DNA of 64,000 nt, taken from Branchiostoma floridae (lineage: Eukaryota > Chordata > Leptocardii > Amphioxiformes > Branchiostomatidae). The notes beneath the pieces were generated by a model, which saw only the letters and a list, made by a program, of their open reading frames with translations, searched no databases and was not told where the DNA came from. The translations under genes and the position numbers were made by a program. The stretch is taken from contig NC_049981.1 in NCBI RefSeq assembly GCF_000003815.2, positions 2,408,010-2,472,009 on the forward strand, in the 5' to 3' direction. Positions 57,001 to 63,045 of the stretch are shown piece after piece. Position 1 is the stretch's first letter. The number at the start of each line of letters is the position of its first letter.

Positions 57001-57015
57001 TACCCTGGACAGTAG
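32761..57015 (+). CDS. CECR2-like DDT/WHIM N-terminus joined in frame to BCL9/legless (putative fusion gene)
   Basis: Fifteen exons join in frame: 32761-32785, 39143-39249, 39978-40072, 44109-44217, 46282-46377, 46852-46906, 47415-47617, 48168-48347, 49761-50163, 50421-50563, 50729-50830, 51404-52110, 52566-53172, 53625-56072 and 56311-57015 (1,994 codons). Residues 1-290 resemble the N-terminus of CECR2, an ISWI-partner chromatin factor. The match covers a WELVQVAQFLRLF helix, LEAELRQRD, a YWYFDDLRLYKE WHIM-like strand and KEWTSFVKKFR. Residues 291-1994 are BCL9-like: a basic GKKRKRE segment, HD1 (binds Pygopus), HD2 (binds β-catenin), HD3, KSP-rich repeats and a C-terminal TLQYFPAGK motif. 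In BCL9 these parts link β-catenin to Pygopus in the nucleus. No bromodomain is seen. Two tandem genes remain possible, with the break inside 48348-49760. Confidence 0.75.
33780..34240 (+). mobile_element. Non-LTR retrotransposon C-terminal fragment
   Basis: The translation from about 33833 has a LRSYRLFKS...YL stretch and the zinc-knuckle-like end CRYCNLDKLEDEHHFVVEC. That combination is typical of the C-terminus of some invertebrate LINE polyproteins. It stops at a SINE insertion. There is no RT core, so this is a remnant. Confidence 0.65.
34240..34403 (-). mobile_element. tRNA-Glu-derived SINE (pseudo-tRNA head)
   Basis: On the - strand, 34330-34392 reads TGGTCTAGTGGTTAGGATT, then GGCGCTCTCACC (CTC anticodon loop), then GGGTTCGATTCC. 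These are the D-, anticodon- and T-arms of tRNA-Glu. The acceptor stem halves do not pair, so it is not a functional tRNA. The body continues toward lower coordinates with a second B-box-like GGATTCAAACC. Confidence 0.65.
35244..37065 (-). mobile_element. CR1-like LINE, 5'-truncated, reverse-transcriptase ORF
   Basis: A 510-codon open frame (35511-37043) encodes a reverse transcriptase. It has the ACGPDSLPNW, RPVSLLSVLAKLLERC, FADMSKAFDRVDH, SGVPQGGVLSPYLF and catalytic GYADDVSLS motifs, then a LGFYMDKNLTF thumb and the C-terminal tail. No endonuclease precedes it, which implies 5' truncation. The 3' end shows the CR1-like short tandem CATTGAA repeat (35245-35266 on the other strand). The frame has no stop, so the insertion is young. 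It sits antisense in intron 1. Confidence 0.92.
37363..37640. repeat. Dispersed repeat rich in GGTGCACC
   Basis: It begins AGGGCTCGAAATTCAATTTTGGG and ends CAGCTCCAAAAAAGCCCTG, with GGGTGCACC motifs inside. It resembles the unit at 42528-43097 in layout (GCTCGAAAT ends, internal palindromes), which suggests related non-autonomous elements. Confidence 0.5.
38833..39142 (+). repeat. Tandem ~105-bp copies of the exon 2 acceptor region
   Basis: Copies of TTACAG|AACCAGAGG(T/C)GC(A/G)GCAGGAC..GGAGCCTGGGAGCTAGTC occur with AG at 38928-38929 and 39032-39033, before the real 39141-39142. A partial copy lies at 38833-38870. Only the last continues in the coding frame. Confidence 0.9.
39143..39249 (+). 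CDS. CECR2-like exon 2
   Basis: 107 bp, phase 1 to 0. It encodes LEARQDLRGAWELVQVAQFL and RLFRQKLGFADIN. It matches the first DDT-region helices of CECR2 (WEVPAIAHFCSLFR-like), including the exon end before the LEAxL helix. Confidence 0.85.
39978..40072 (+). CDS. CECR2-like exon 3
   Basis: 95 bp, phase 0 to 2: RLEAELRQRDSAPLADTLAR, then LLRYLFTRTDIR across the junction. This matches the CECR2 LEAALHRDD...LLQGCYQRRDI region. Confidence 0.85.
40073..40270 (+). repeat. 55-65-bp tandem copies of the exon 3 donor region
   Basis: The real donor ATATCAG|GTTAGAATAT is followed by copies ACATCAG|GTGAGAATAT (GT at 40128-40129), ACATTAG|GTGAGAAG (40183-40184) and GACATCAG|GTGAGAAG (40248-40249). Each is separated by CATAGGTCAGAGTTCGTGC. 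Confidence 0.9.
40691..41775. mobile_element. Possible non-autonomous DNA transposon in intron 3
   Basis: The left end GTAACGGGGGCCGCCCTAAGACGGT and right end ACCGTGTTGGGGCACCTCCCGTTAC are imperfect inverted repeats. An internal AAGCGTACCGAGTTAGGCAC (about 41503) repeats the right end. No transposase ORF is visible. Confidence 0.55.
42528..43097. mobile_element. Inverted pair of GGGCTTGAAATA...ACCTGCAC repeats
   Basis: About 42528-42662 and 42960-43097 are inverted copies built from CACCTGCATAT, TTAGTGCAGGTAAAATTGGAGCTGTGCAGGTATTTC and GAGCCCTGG. A third related piece lies at 42760-42850. It is a fold-back, non-autonomous repeat. Confidence 0.7.
43870..44108. repeat. ~60-bp imperfect repeat before exon 4
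   Basis: Four copies of ACATCCAG..TAACCAATGGCTGTCTTTG with an AACCAATCAGGGAGCCTG spacer. The last copy supplies the polypyrimidine tract of the exon 4 acceptor (CTTTGTTCCTCCAG). Confidence 0.75.
44109..44217 (+). CDS. CECR2-like exon 4
   Basis: 109 bp, phase 2 to 0: LGSWEADVKRVLTETGSQWK, then PFASGASYADMDPYQR. It is positioned like the CECR2 YLEDIINYRWEL...LPLRTR segment. The donor is CGG|GTGAGT. Confidence 0.8.
45040..46180. repeat. Minisatellite of ~37-bp GGGACAAGTTTCTGG units
   Basis: About 25-30 units of GGGACAAGTTTCTGGTACCCCAGATATTTCTGTGTAT fill intron 4. The stretch 45650-46030 is nearly homogeneous and also shows a higher-order repeat (two copies of a block with GGTCCAACNTTTTCTTGTGTGGGACAAG). 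Long ORFs in several frames here are artefacts of repetition. Confidence 0.95.
46282..46377 (+). CDS. CECR2-like exon 5
   Basis: 32 codons, phase 0: LVFLKGVADHVFEQKVDELS, then EYLDETYDPEDM. It corresponds to CECR2 [21 protein letters not shown]. Confidence 0.85.
46852..46906 (+). CDS. CECR2-like exon 6 (WHIM-like strand)
   Basis: 55 bp, phase 0 to 1: RAVPIGQDSLKNTYWYFD. The P(I/L)GxDxxxxxYWYF pattern is shared by CECR2, RSF1 and related chromatin factors, so this is the best diagnostic of the family. Confidence 0.9.
47415..47617 (+). CDS. CECR2-like exon 7
   Basis: 203 bp, phase 1 to 0: DLRLYKETVGRKGEKWECVC, then NLKEWTSFVKKFR, EKELYEFLHGQLLPLIL. It matches the CECR2 WWLLCQTEEEWRQVTESFRER...LYKLLSEDFLPEI stretch. 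Confidence 0.88.
47618..48030 (+). repeat. Decayed copies of the exon 7 end and donor; C-rich tract
   Basis: 47678-47744 copies the exon end (CAGCTGCTGC..CTTATCC..TTCAGACACTGGAGGGACTCTCTCAG|GTAAGC). 47868-47933 and about 47972-48018 are weaker copies. A (CCCA)n/poly-C tract (47745-47815) lies between. Confidence 0.85.
48168..48347 (+). CDS. CECR2-like exon 8 (last before the BCL9 part)
   Basis: 60 codons, phase 0 both ends: DADRRRFETAEFLRREEQEV starts a charged helix, then a Ser/Thr-rich tail. The donor ATG|GTATGT is strong. Reading through it would stop at 48375-48377 after ten residues, which could give a short CECR2-only isoform. Confidence 0.75.
48348..49760 (+). other. Intron 8: junction between CECR2-like and BCL9-like parts
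   Basis: Contains an 878-bp TA-flanked MITE and otherwise nothing I recognise. There is no clear poly(A) signal after exon 8, no CpG-rich promoter and no obvious BCL9 first exon with an ATG. Confidence 0.6.
48731..49608 (-). mobile_element. TA-flanked MITE, family 'CAGTCAAACCTGCCC', copy 2 (long form)
   Basis: Same subterminal sequences as 30969-31458 but in inverted orientation and ~390 bp longer inside. The right end is slightly diverged (GCAGGTTTGACTG). TA lies at both edges. No transposase. Confidence 0.88.
49761..50163 (+). CDS. BCL9-like exon 9: N-terminal region with basic motif
   Basis: 134 codons plus one base. Ser/Pro/Asn-rich sequence with GPKPDRTSP-type repeats, then PSGKKRKRETSTDSRDS. 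This resembles the GKGKRERSISADSFDQRD segment ahead of HD1 in vertebrate BCL9 and probably is a nuclear localisation signal. No in-frame Met occurs in the exon, so translation must start upstream. Confidence 0.85.
50421..50563 (+). CDS. BCL9-like exon 10: first half of HD1
   Basis: 143 bp, phase 1 to 0. Pro-rich, then QQQYAYIFSTELANK. The conserved HD1 core continues in the next exon. The donor is AAG|GCAAGT, a GC-AG intron with otherwise perfect consensus. Reading on as exon would break HD1. Confidence 0.9.
50729..50830 (+). CDS. BCL9-like exon 11: second half of HD1
   Basis: 34 codons, phase 0: AAEAVLQGRVQSIVAFHIEH. Joined to exon 10 it gives the FSTELANKAAEAVLQG signature of the Pygopus-PHD-binding HD1 helices. 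Confidence 0.95.
51047..51360 (+). repeat. 36-bp minisatellite derived from the exon 12 start
   Basis: About nine units of GGTAACCCATGGCAACAGCTGTATCAGGTGCAGCTC. The exon itself begins GTGCAGTCCGGTAACCCATGGCAACAGATGCAG, so the repeat unit contains the acceptor plus the first ~30 exon bases. Confidence 0.95.
51404..52110 (+). CDS. BCL9-like exon 12: HD2 and HD3
   Basis: 235 codons plus two bases. HD2 is at about residues 560-590 of the joined protein (LTPEQLRHRQERLMTIQRMH, then KLLFPE); this helix binds β-catenin in BCL9. HD3 is near the end (AQIEWRRLEESFYREKRKRM). Between them lie Pro/Gly/Met-rich spacers. Confidence 0.96.
52566..53172 (+). CDS. BCL9-like exon 13: Gln/Pro-rich repeats
   Basis: 607 bp, phase 2 to 0. 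It carries five tandem copies of a QSQPQPQGAPQDRHPML-type repeat (about 52728-52960), then HPxxHP stretches. Low-complexity spacer regions are normal for BCL9, but this expansion is local. Confidence 0.88.
53200..53480. repeat. ACACCAGCTTCTGTATCTATA repeats
   Basis: Five or six loose copies in intron 13, also seen at about 19628-19735. This suggests a dispersed or simple-repeat family. Confidence 0.6.
53625..56072 (+). CDS. BCL9-like exon 14: long low-complexity region
   Basis: 816 codons, phase 0. Order: Met/Ser/Gln-rich, Thr/Gln/Ser-rich (53870-54130), a conserved-looking SSLQQLEQHFSKRFMPG helix (54178), a KSPxxxKSP region (54535-54960) like the SPxxxLKSP stretches of BCL9, then Gly/Met/Pro-rich and a tandem RFPHPGDS/N/E array (55560-55990). 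Transactivation-type composition. Confidence 0.9.
56311..57015 (+). CDS. BCL9-like exon 15: C-terminal region
   Basis: 234 codons plus TAG. Met/Gln-rich, then PTRTLQYFPAGKPAE (about residue 1920), matching the SQTLQYFPRGE motif near the BCL9 C-terminus. It ends NPGYPAMNHGYSGYPGQ. This motif ties the last exon to BCL9 rather than to a separate gene. Confidence 0.92.
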   Translation, partial: DGLEEASLMDRSVALQNLQNMLGPPRSMAESLSNNMEAFPGQRQMVEEMRSQEAVQSMLGRMMQSHNAMGNAAMQKSGMPAGLSHGAMQGPRMTTPYSTADGAMAAGQGSVGGQMSGGQMSPGGLMFKAPGPMGDAGMGVPVQDIQQTRKAQRFVLPTETPTRTLQYFPAGKPAERAPHPGMMQPAMSAPNLSANQEPQKRISFSEENLMQAGVRAMNPGYPAMNHGYSGYPGQ

Positions 57016-59130
57016 GACTGATCCATTAAGTGGTTGGGGGGGGGGGGTGCAGGGTGAGAAATGTTGCCATATCCAGTGAAAATATAGAGAGCAGGACATG
57101 AGATATATTTGTACATATGTGTTTTGCAGGGCATGATGGGTGAGATGGCTCTGCTTATGACCTGTGACCTTTACAGCCCAGATGTGTACCTTGTTGTACA
57201 TTTTGCATGTACTCTGGCCGTGGTGTGGCTCTGCAGCCCTTCTTCACTGTCCTGTACTGCCAACTGTGATGTTGTGATGTACAGACTTGACCTGACCTGT
57301 CATCTGTATCTTAGTATACTTTCCGGGGAGCACACTTCACAGGAACACACTTTCTAGAAGAAACACTCAAAACATACACTACCAAACTTACCAAATTCAA
57401 AACATTTTTCTATATCACATTTTGTTGGAGAGTGAATTGAAATGAAAAACACGTAGAAAATTTGTAGGAAAACTGCTCATTAAGGAAAAAACCTGGTCTG
57501 AAAAGGATTCAGATTACACTTGTAAAGTGATTGGTCAGGTCAGGTCGGGCTATGAATTTGACACATTTGATTTTTGGCCTCCTGAAGATGCAGCTGAATT
57601 CGGAATTTTCCAGCCACCAGACCTTTTGTAGCAATGTGAGGGTCCAGTTGATTCATAAGTGGGACCGTTTTTGGCGATGCCACGGGGGCGGAGCCCTTTT
57701 GTTGTACGGGTGGTTTTGTTTAAGGTGCCTTTGTACTGACGTTTCAGGCCTCTACGAGGTCCTATCAACTGTGCCATATATGGATTGGGAGGGGTAGGTT
57801 TGTGGGTATATTGTATGATGGAATATACATGTATGTATCATTGCCAAATTCTACTGTATTCAATGAGGGGAAAATCTGTACACTGCCATATAAGGGAGCT
57901 GTTTGGAGAAGTGATTATCAGCATTTTTAAACCAGTTGGTTCAGTTGTTTCTTTTTTATTCTTTTTGTTTTGATCAGTGCCACCAACATGATTAAGTCAT
58001 GCAAATTTATTCCATGGTTCATTTTAGAATAAAAAGTTGCCAAGAGGAATAAAAGAGCTGGGGGGAAAACTTGCAGCCAACTAGATTCACCGTACACTCT
58101 ACCAGTACTGCTGCTTGCTTGTTTTCCCATGTGATTTGGTCATTTGGGAGCCACTGTAGACGCATGTTTGGGCCACCATAGGCACATATTTGGGCTACCA
58201 TAAATGCATTTTGGGTCTCTGGCTACATTTCAAGGTAACCTTAGACATGTTTTTGGTGCAAAAAAATTCTTCTACCCTTCTTTACTCCATCAGTGTTATT
58301 GTCAAGGTCAAAATTTCGCACAATGTTTTTTGAAGGTCAGCTGGACATTCATAGATTTTGGGGGTGTTCAATTGAGGGGGGGTGCTGTCAGTAGCAGACA
58401 GGCTAATTTTCAGTAACTGCAGATCCCCTTCTGTGGATTACATTGATCAGTGCACCACTTACATCCAGTCACTGCATAGTTCCTTCTTTTGTAACTTTGA
58501 TCATATGGAGTGAAACCATGAGGGGGGGGGGGGGGCTTTCTTGACAGCAGGGACAAGGGTAGGGAGGTCTATGCAATACTTGTGGGTATCACACCAGAGT
58601 GGGCTCACAGCTGAGGGTGTCACACCAGTGTGGGCTCAATGTTGAGGGTATCACACCAGTGTGGGCTCACAGCTGAGGGTATCACACCTGTGGCCTCACA
58701 GCTAAGGGTATCACACCATAGTTGGCTCGCAGCTGAACGTTTCACACCATTGTGCATTCACAGCTGACGGTATCACACCATTGTTCTGCATTGGGGCAGA
58801 TATTTTCTATTTTTGTCACTTTCTTGAGTTGTAAATGTTCATTTTATCTTTTGTGGTACAGGAGATGATTATGTACAGCGGGGTGGGGGACAGGAAGTTC
58901 CCCTAACTAGTACTAAAGTCTGTAGGTCATGTGTAGGTCTGTATGTAGAGCTAGCGGAAAATCTGCAATATATGATAGGGAACAAGTTGTGTTACATACA
59001 AACTGTTTTCATGTTGAAAATGTTCTTGTTTAAATCCTGTATAACTTTTGAGAGAAATACAACATATCTTGGAGGAAATATGCTCAACTTCAGCAATAAA
59101 AACTCTTTATATCACTTCAGATTTGACGTC
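57016..59130 (+). other. Probable 3' UTR of the BCL9-like gene
   Basis: Non-coding. Candidate poly(A) signals AATAAA occur at 58028-58033 and 59095-59100; the second is followed by a T-rich/GT-rich stretch. Includes a ~32-bp repeat at 58589-58785. Confidence 0.45.
58589..58785. repeat. ~32-bp minisatellite (GTATCACACCAGTGTGGGCTCACAGCTGAGG)
   Basis: About six diverged copies in the putative 3' UTR. Not coding. Confidence 0.85.
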
Positions 59131-61166
59131 TTTATTGTTTCACTCATTCAGAACTCTCCAAGCAGAGGTTCGGGTTCATCTCCGGCTGATTTCTATGTCT
59201 TTTAGGGAATTTTTATCATCCTTTTTTATCAAAGTTGTTTTTGTGTGCTATAAGGATTGGGGTCAGGTAGCCTACAATACGATGGATATGTGCTTTGTAT
59301 GCAAACTGTATGTGTACCCAGGGTCCCCCTAAAAAGCAGCTCCTATGCCTCTGAGGGAGCAACCCTGAATAAAGAAAACAAAAACAGATACATAATAGAT
59401 TTTAAAAAAGGACAAGAGAAAACCTGATAAAAACACCTAAAAAATACTTGAAAAGCCAACTGGAGCCAAACCTCTGCTAGGAGTGTACTCCTGCTCAACA
59501 GACAGAATGATTCAGCCAGGCACACTCAAGGATATTCATCTTCCAAAGTCAACCATTCTTACCATCATGACACTGACTAGGTTTATATCATTAGCTTGGC
59601 TGTTTAAATGCAGCAGCCAGCGCTACCTGACTAGCCGAAGGCATAGTGTTAAACAGGGCGAGCTGAATCGCGTTCACAATAAAACACGTTCACCCTTGAT
59701 CCAGTTTCACACCAATCCACATTCGTATTCCATGTAATTCTGAAGTAAACTCAGGTCCAGTTTGTGCTCTGAATCACATTGTCATGCCAAATTCGAACCA
59801 TCTGCTGACAACAGCTCCCTCTACCGATCTGACATGTTAGTAATTGTTATCGTCGCCACATAAGGCCCTGTTACCATGGTAACTGTTTACTTGGCCAAAC
59901 GGGTGAACTCGTGTGAGTAATAAATGATTCATTAGCGCAAGGAGCTTTTATAATGTTCTGCATAACCGGTAAAACACCCACGTTGTACATTACATGTGAT
60001 CACTCTTTCAGGTATAAGCTGCTCATTCACACCTCTTCTTGTGTGGTGCTCCAGGTGTGGGTCTCCTCAAACACAGGACCTTCGGCTTAACGTCCGACCC
60101 GAAAGGCTCTCTCTAACCAAAGCGGCCATTTTCACTTGCTGTGTCGAGTTAGGGATTTGAAATAGGTGTAAAGCAGCTTTCCAGTCATCACTGGCACCTG
60201 CTAGGAATTCGAACCCATAACCTTTAGATTCCTAAGTCAACATCCTCATCACAAATTCGCCTTGCCACTGAGAGGTGCACATTTTCTCCTTGTTAATCAA
60301 TGTTTAAGCTAAGTTGTTTTTCACTCATATTTAGCTGGCATTTACCCGAACTTAGCTTGTGTATATGTGATAATGGAGGTGACGTCATTGGCGGGAAAGT
60401 TACCAAATGTGTTGGGAAGTTTGAAATGTCAAGAGGCGGTAATGCGATACAAGTGCTGTTAAGTTTTTGTTCCAACATTTGCATGTTGCTCGCCGTGCAC
60501 TTTGCATTTACGCAAAGGTGAACAATAGAATTTTGATTTGAGGCCAGTGGGTTGCTATTCTAGAAGGACACTGTATCGCTCTCCTTTCAAAACCTTTTAT
60601 CTCTCCAATTGAAGTCAAGTACCCATTCTTACACCTTGGTTGAGTGAGGAAAGTCTTGATCCCCATTGTTTGTTTTTCGTTATCTTTTTGTATTTTCATG
60701 CTTTGATGTAGTGTAGATGTAATTGTTTTACATTTGAATCAGTTTTTTATGCAAGGGCATAAAATAAAAAATGAATTAAAAGATAAGCATTAACACAAAA
60801 TGAAGCCTCAGATGTCCAAAATCGAAAGGTCACGTCGTTCGAATCCTGGCGGTCGGATATATGTTATGTCCATAGGAAACAAGGCGAGGTCGAGTTGGTG
60901 CTTTTCTAATGGGCTTGAGATTTGCTATAGAAACTAAGACGTTGATTTTGAAATCTAGTTATTAGACTCGTATATATTTTCAATTTCCTGCATGCGGTAA
61001 AAGTCTTTTCTGGAAGCTCCAACAGCAAAGTTTGAGCTCCTCGGCAACTCCAGCTCCAACGGCACCGAAGTTGCCTTGGAAACCGCCAATCACCGACCAC
61101 TCCTGAAGTTTCTCACCAACCAGCGCTCACCCTCCCGTGTTACGTCACAGGCTACACACACACACA
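59131..61166. other. Intergenic DNA
   Basis: No gene recognised. About 60040-60260 carries a repeat of the ACAGGACCTTCGGCTTAACGTCCGA type with tRNA-B-box-like GGAATTCGAACCC. Another B-box-like GTTCGAATCC is near 60838. These are probably SINE remnants. Confidence 0.5.
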
Positions 61167-61244
61167 GCTTGAAAAGAATAAAGTGAGTTCTGAAGGTGCA
61201 ACAGGTTGCTACGACGCCCAGGGCACTCCGGGGTCATGTGTCAA

Positions 61245-61422
61245 CAGGTGTGACTCCGGTTCACCTGTGCAGCACACCTGAGGTTCCCACCTGCCGACAG
61301 GAAAGGTGTCTAAACACACCTGCCGTTCCCAACCTGCCGACAGGGGAGGTGTTTAAATCTGCGTGCAGGGGGAGAGGAGCGTCAGACGAAGCCGAGGAGT
61401 CTTCCTGTCCTGACGTGACGTC
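61245..61422 (+). promoter_or_regulatory. Putative promoter of the peptide gene: E-box cluster and TTTAAAT box
   Basis: Five CACCTG/CAGGTG hexamers lie at 61245, 61262, 61275, 61288 and 61317. TTTAAAT at 61352-61358 is about 65 bases before the ATG and may act as a TATA-type box. A full CRE palindrome TGACGTCA (61416-61423) overlaps the start codon. Motif matches only; function is inferred. Confidence 0.35.
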
Positions 61423-61476
61423 ATGATGATCCAAGTTGGTGTCGTGCTTGTACTGGTGGGGCTGCAGCTGGTGCAG
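61423..61476 (+). CDS. Peptide precursor exon 1 (signal peptide)
   Basis: 18 codons, donor CAG|GTAGGC. Two ATGs in tandem (61423 and 61426), either would give a signal peptide. The hydrophobic core VGVVLVLVGL is typical. Confidence 0.85.
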
Positions 61477-63045
61477 GTAGGCGGAATGTCTCCTTAAGTC
61501 TTTACGTCTTAGATCTTAAGTCTTTACGTCTTAGACCTGCAGCTGGTGCAGGTAGGCTGAACGTCGTCTTACGTCTTTACGTCTTACATGTTAAGTCTTT
61601 ACGTCTTAGACCTACAGCTGGTGCATGTAGACTGAAAGTCTTCTTACGTCTTCCGTCGTAAGTCTTTACGTCTTAAATCTTCACGTCGTATGTGTTAGAC
61701 CTGCAGCAGGTGCAGGTAGGCAGGGCAGAATGTTTTCTTACGTCTTTACGGTCTTACGATTTAAGTCTTCAAGTTTGTACGTCCTAAGTCTTTACATGTT
61801 GAGGCAACTTGGAGCTGTACTTGTCCTGGTGGGGCTGCATCTGACGCAGTTAGGCAGGGCAGAGCGTTTTCGATAGTCAAGAACGAGCTGACTAAGGATA
61901 CAGTGAACGTTATCCAAACCTTTTGGATCTACCCAATTGTAACATGTAATATAACCTGCCGTTTCCTCCCCAGACCAGCCCGCTCCCCGTCCATCAACCC
62001 AGACAGCTTCCGGACAATCTGCGGGAGGAGCAAGGTAAGGAAAATCACTGCGATTCACTATTAGTATTACACGACAGTGACTTTATCATGTTCAGTCGGC
62101 TTTACACGTTGAAACTAATGTACTAGTGTTGATCTTTCTGCCAATTTATTTTAGTGACGCTAAAAAAGACTGATTTCAGGATGTTATTCAGTTACACAGC
62201 AGGTTGAATTGTCCTTGCATATAAATCACCGATATTGCTACACATGAGAGGAACATGTTTTAAACATTTCAGTTAAGCGTCGGCTTCAAGATCTCCAGGA
62301 GAACCTCGGCAACGGCTTTCCTAGAAAGCGACAATTCCAAGATCCCCAGGAGAACCTCGGCAACGGCTTTCCTGGAAAGCGACAATTCCAAGATCCCCAG
62401 GAGAACCTCGGCAACGGCTTTCCTGGCAAACGACAGTTTCAAGATCCCCAGGAGAGCCTCGGCAACGGCTTTCCTGGAAAGCGGCAGTTTCAAGATCCCC
62501 AGGAAAGCCTCGGCAACGGCTTTCCTGGAAAGCGACAGTTTCAGGATCTCCATGAGAACCTCGGTAACGGCTTTCCCGGCATACGGCAGTTTCAAGATCC
62601 CCAGGAGAGCCTCGGCAACGGCTTTCCCGGCAAACGGCAGGTTCAAGATCCCCAGGAGAGCCTCGGCAACGGCTTTCCCGGAAAGCGACAGTTTCAAGAT
62701 CCCCAGGAGAACCTCGGCAACGGCTTTCCTGGAAAGCGGCAATTTAAAGATCCCCAGGAGGACCTCGGCAACGGCTTTCCCGGCAAACGACAGTTTCATG
62801 ATCCCCAGGAGACCCTCGGCAACGGCTTTCCCGGCAAACGGCAGTTTCAAGATCCCCAGGAGAACCTCGGCAACGGCTTTCCCGGCAAACGGCAGGTTCA
62901 AGATCCCCAGGAGAACCTCGGCAATGGCTTTCCTGGAAAGCGGCAATTTAAAGATCCCCAGGAGGACTTCGGCAACGGCTTTCCCGGCAAACGGCAGTTT
63001 CAAGATCCCCAGGAGAGCCTCGGCAATGGCTTTCCTGGCAAGTAA
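61423..63045 (+). CDS. Multicopy amidated (neuro)peptide precursor, 295 residues
   Basis: Three exons: 61423-61476, 61974-62034 and 62273-63045, phases 0 and 1, with consensus GT-AG sites. Exon 1 is a hydrophobic signal peptide (MMIQVGVVLVLVGLQLVQ). Exon 2 is a short spacer (TSPLPVHQPRQLPDNLREEQ). Exon 3 begins with VKR and then fifteen tandem 51-bp units of type QFQDPQENLGNGFPGKR. Twelve units end GKR, the canonical signal for prohormone-convertase cleavage and C-terminal amidation. Unit 1 ends RKR, unit 6 GIR, and the last GK-stop. N-terminal Gln would cyclise to pyroglutamate. Predicted product: pQFQDPQENLGNGFP-amide and variants, released by regulated secretion, probably for a G-protein-coupled receptor. 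GNGFP is invariant in all fifteen. I do not recognise the family. Confidence 0.9.
61490..61860 (+). repeat. Tandem copies of the signal-peptide exon edge with TACGTCTTA repeats
   Basis: Copies of GACCTGCAGCTGGTGCAG|GTAGGC occur near 61534, 61605 and 61698. A longer one at about 61809-61860 copies GTACTTGTCCTGGTGGGGCTGCATCTG..CAG. They are separated by GTCTTTACGTCTTA units. Confidence 0.85.
61974..62034 (+). CDS. Peptide precursor exon 2 (spacer)
   Basis: 61 bp, acceptor CCTCCCCAG, donor CAAG|GTAAGG, phase 0 to 1. Encodes 20 residues, no dibasic site. Confidence 0.8.
62273..63045 (+). CDS. Peptide precursor exon 3 (fifteen peptide units)
   Basis: Acceptor ATTTCAG. V-K-R precedes unit 1, giving the first cleavage site. 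Units vary at set positions: Q-(F/V)-(Q/K/H)-D-(P/L)-(Q/H)-E-(N/S/D/T)-(L/F)-GNGFP. Changes at silent sites between units (GGA/GGC, AAG/AAA, CGA/CGG) show selection on the peptide rather than mere DNA copying. TAA at 63043-63045. Confidence 0.92.

Noticed and set aside
62281-63042. Regular ~51-bp repeats resembling a CRISPR array
   Set aside because: Units are coding and contiguous with no unique spacers, in an animal-type locus.
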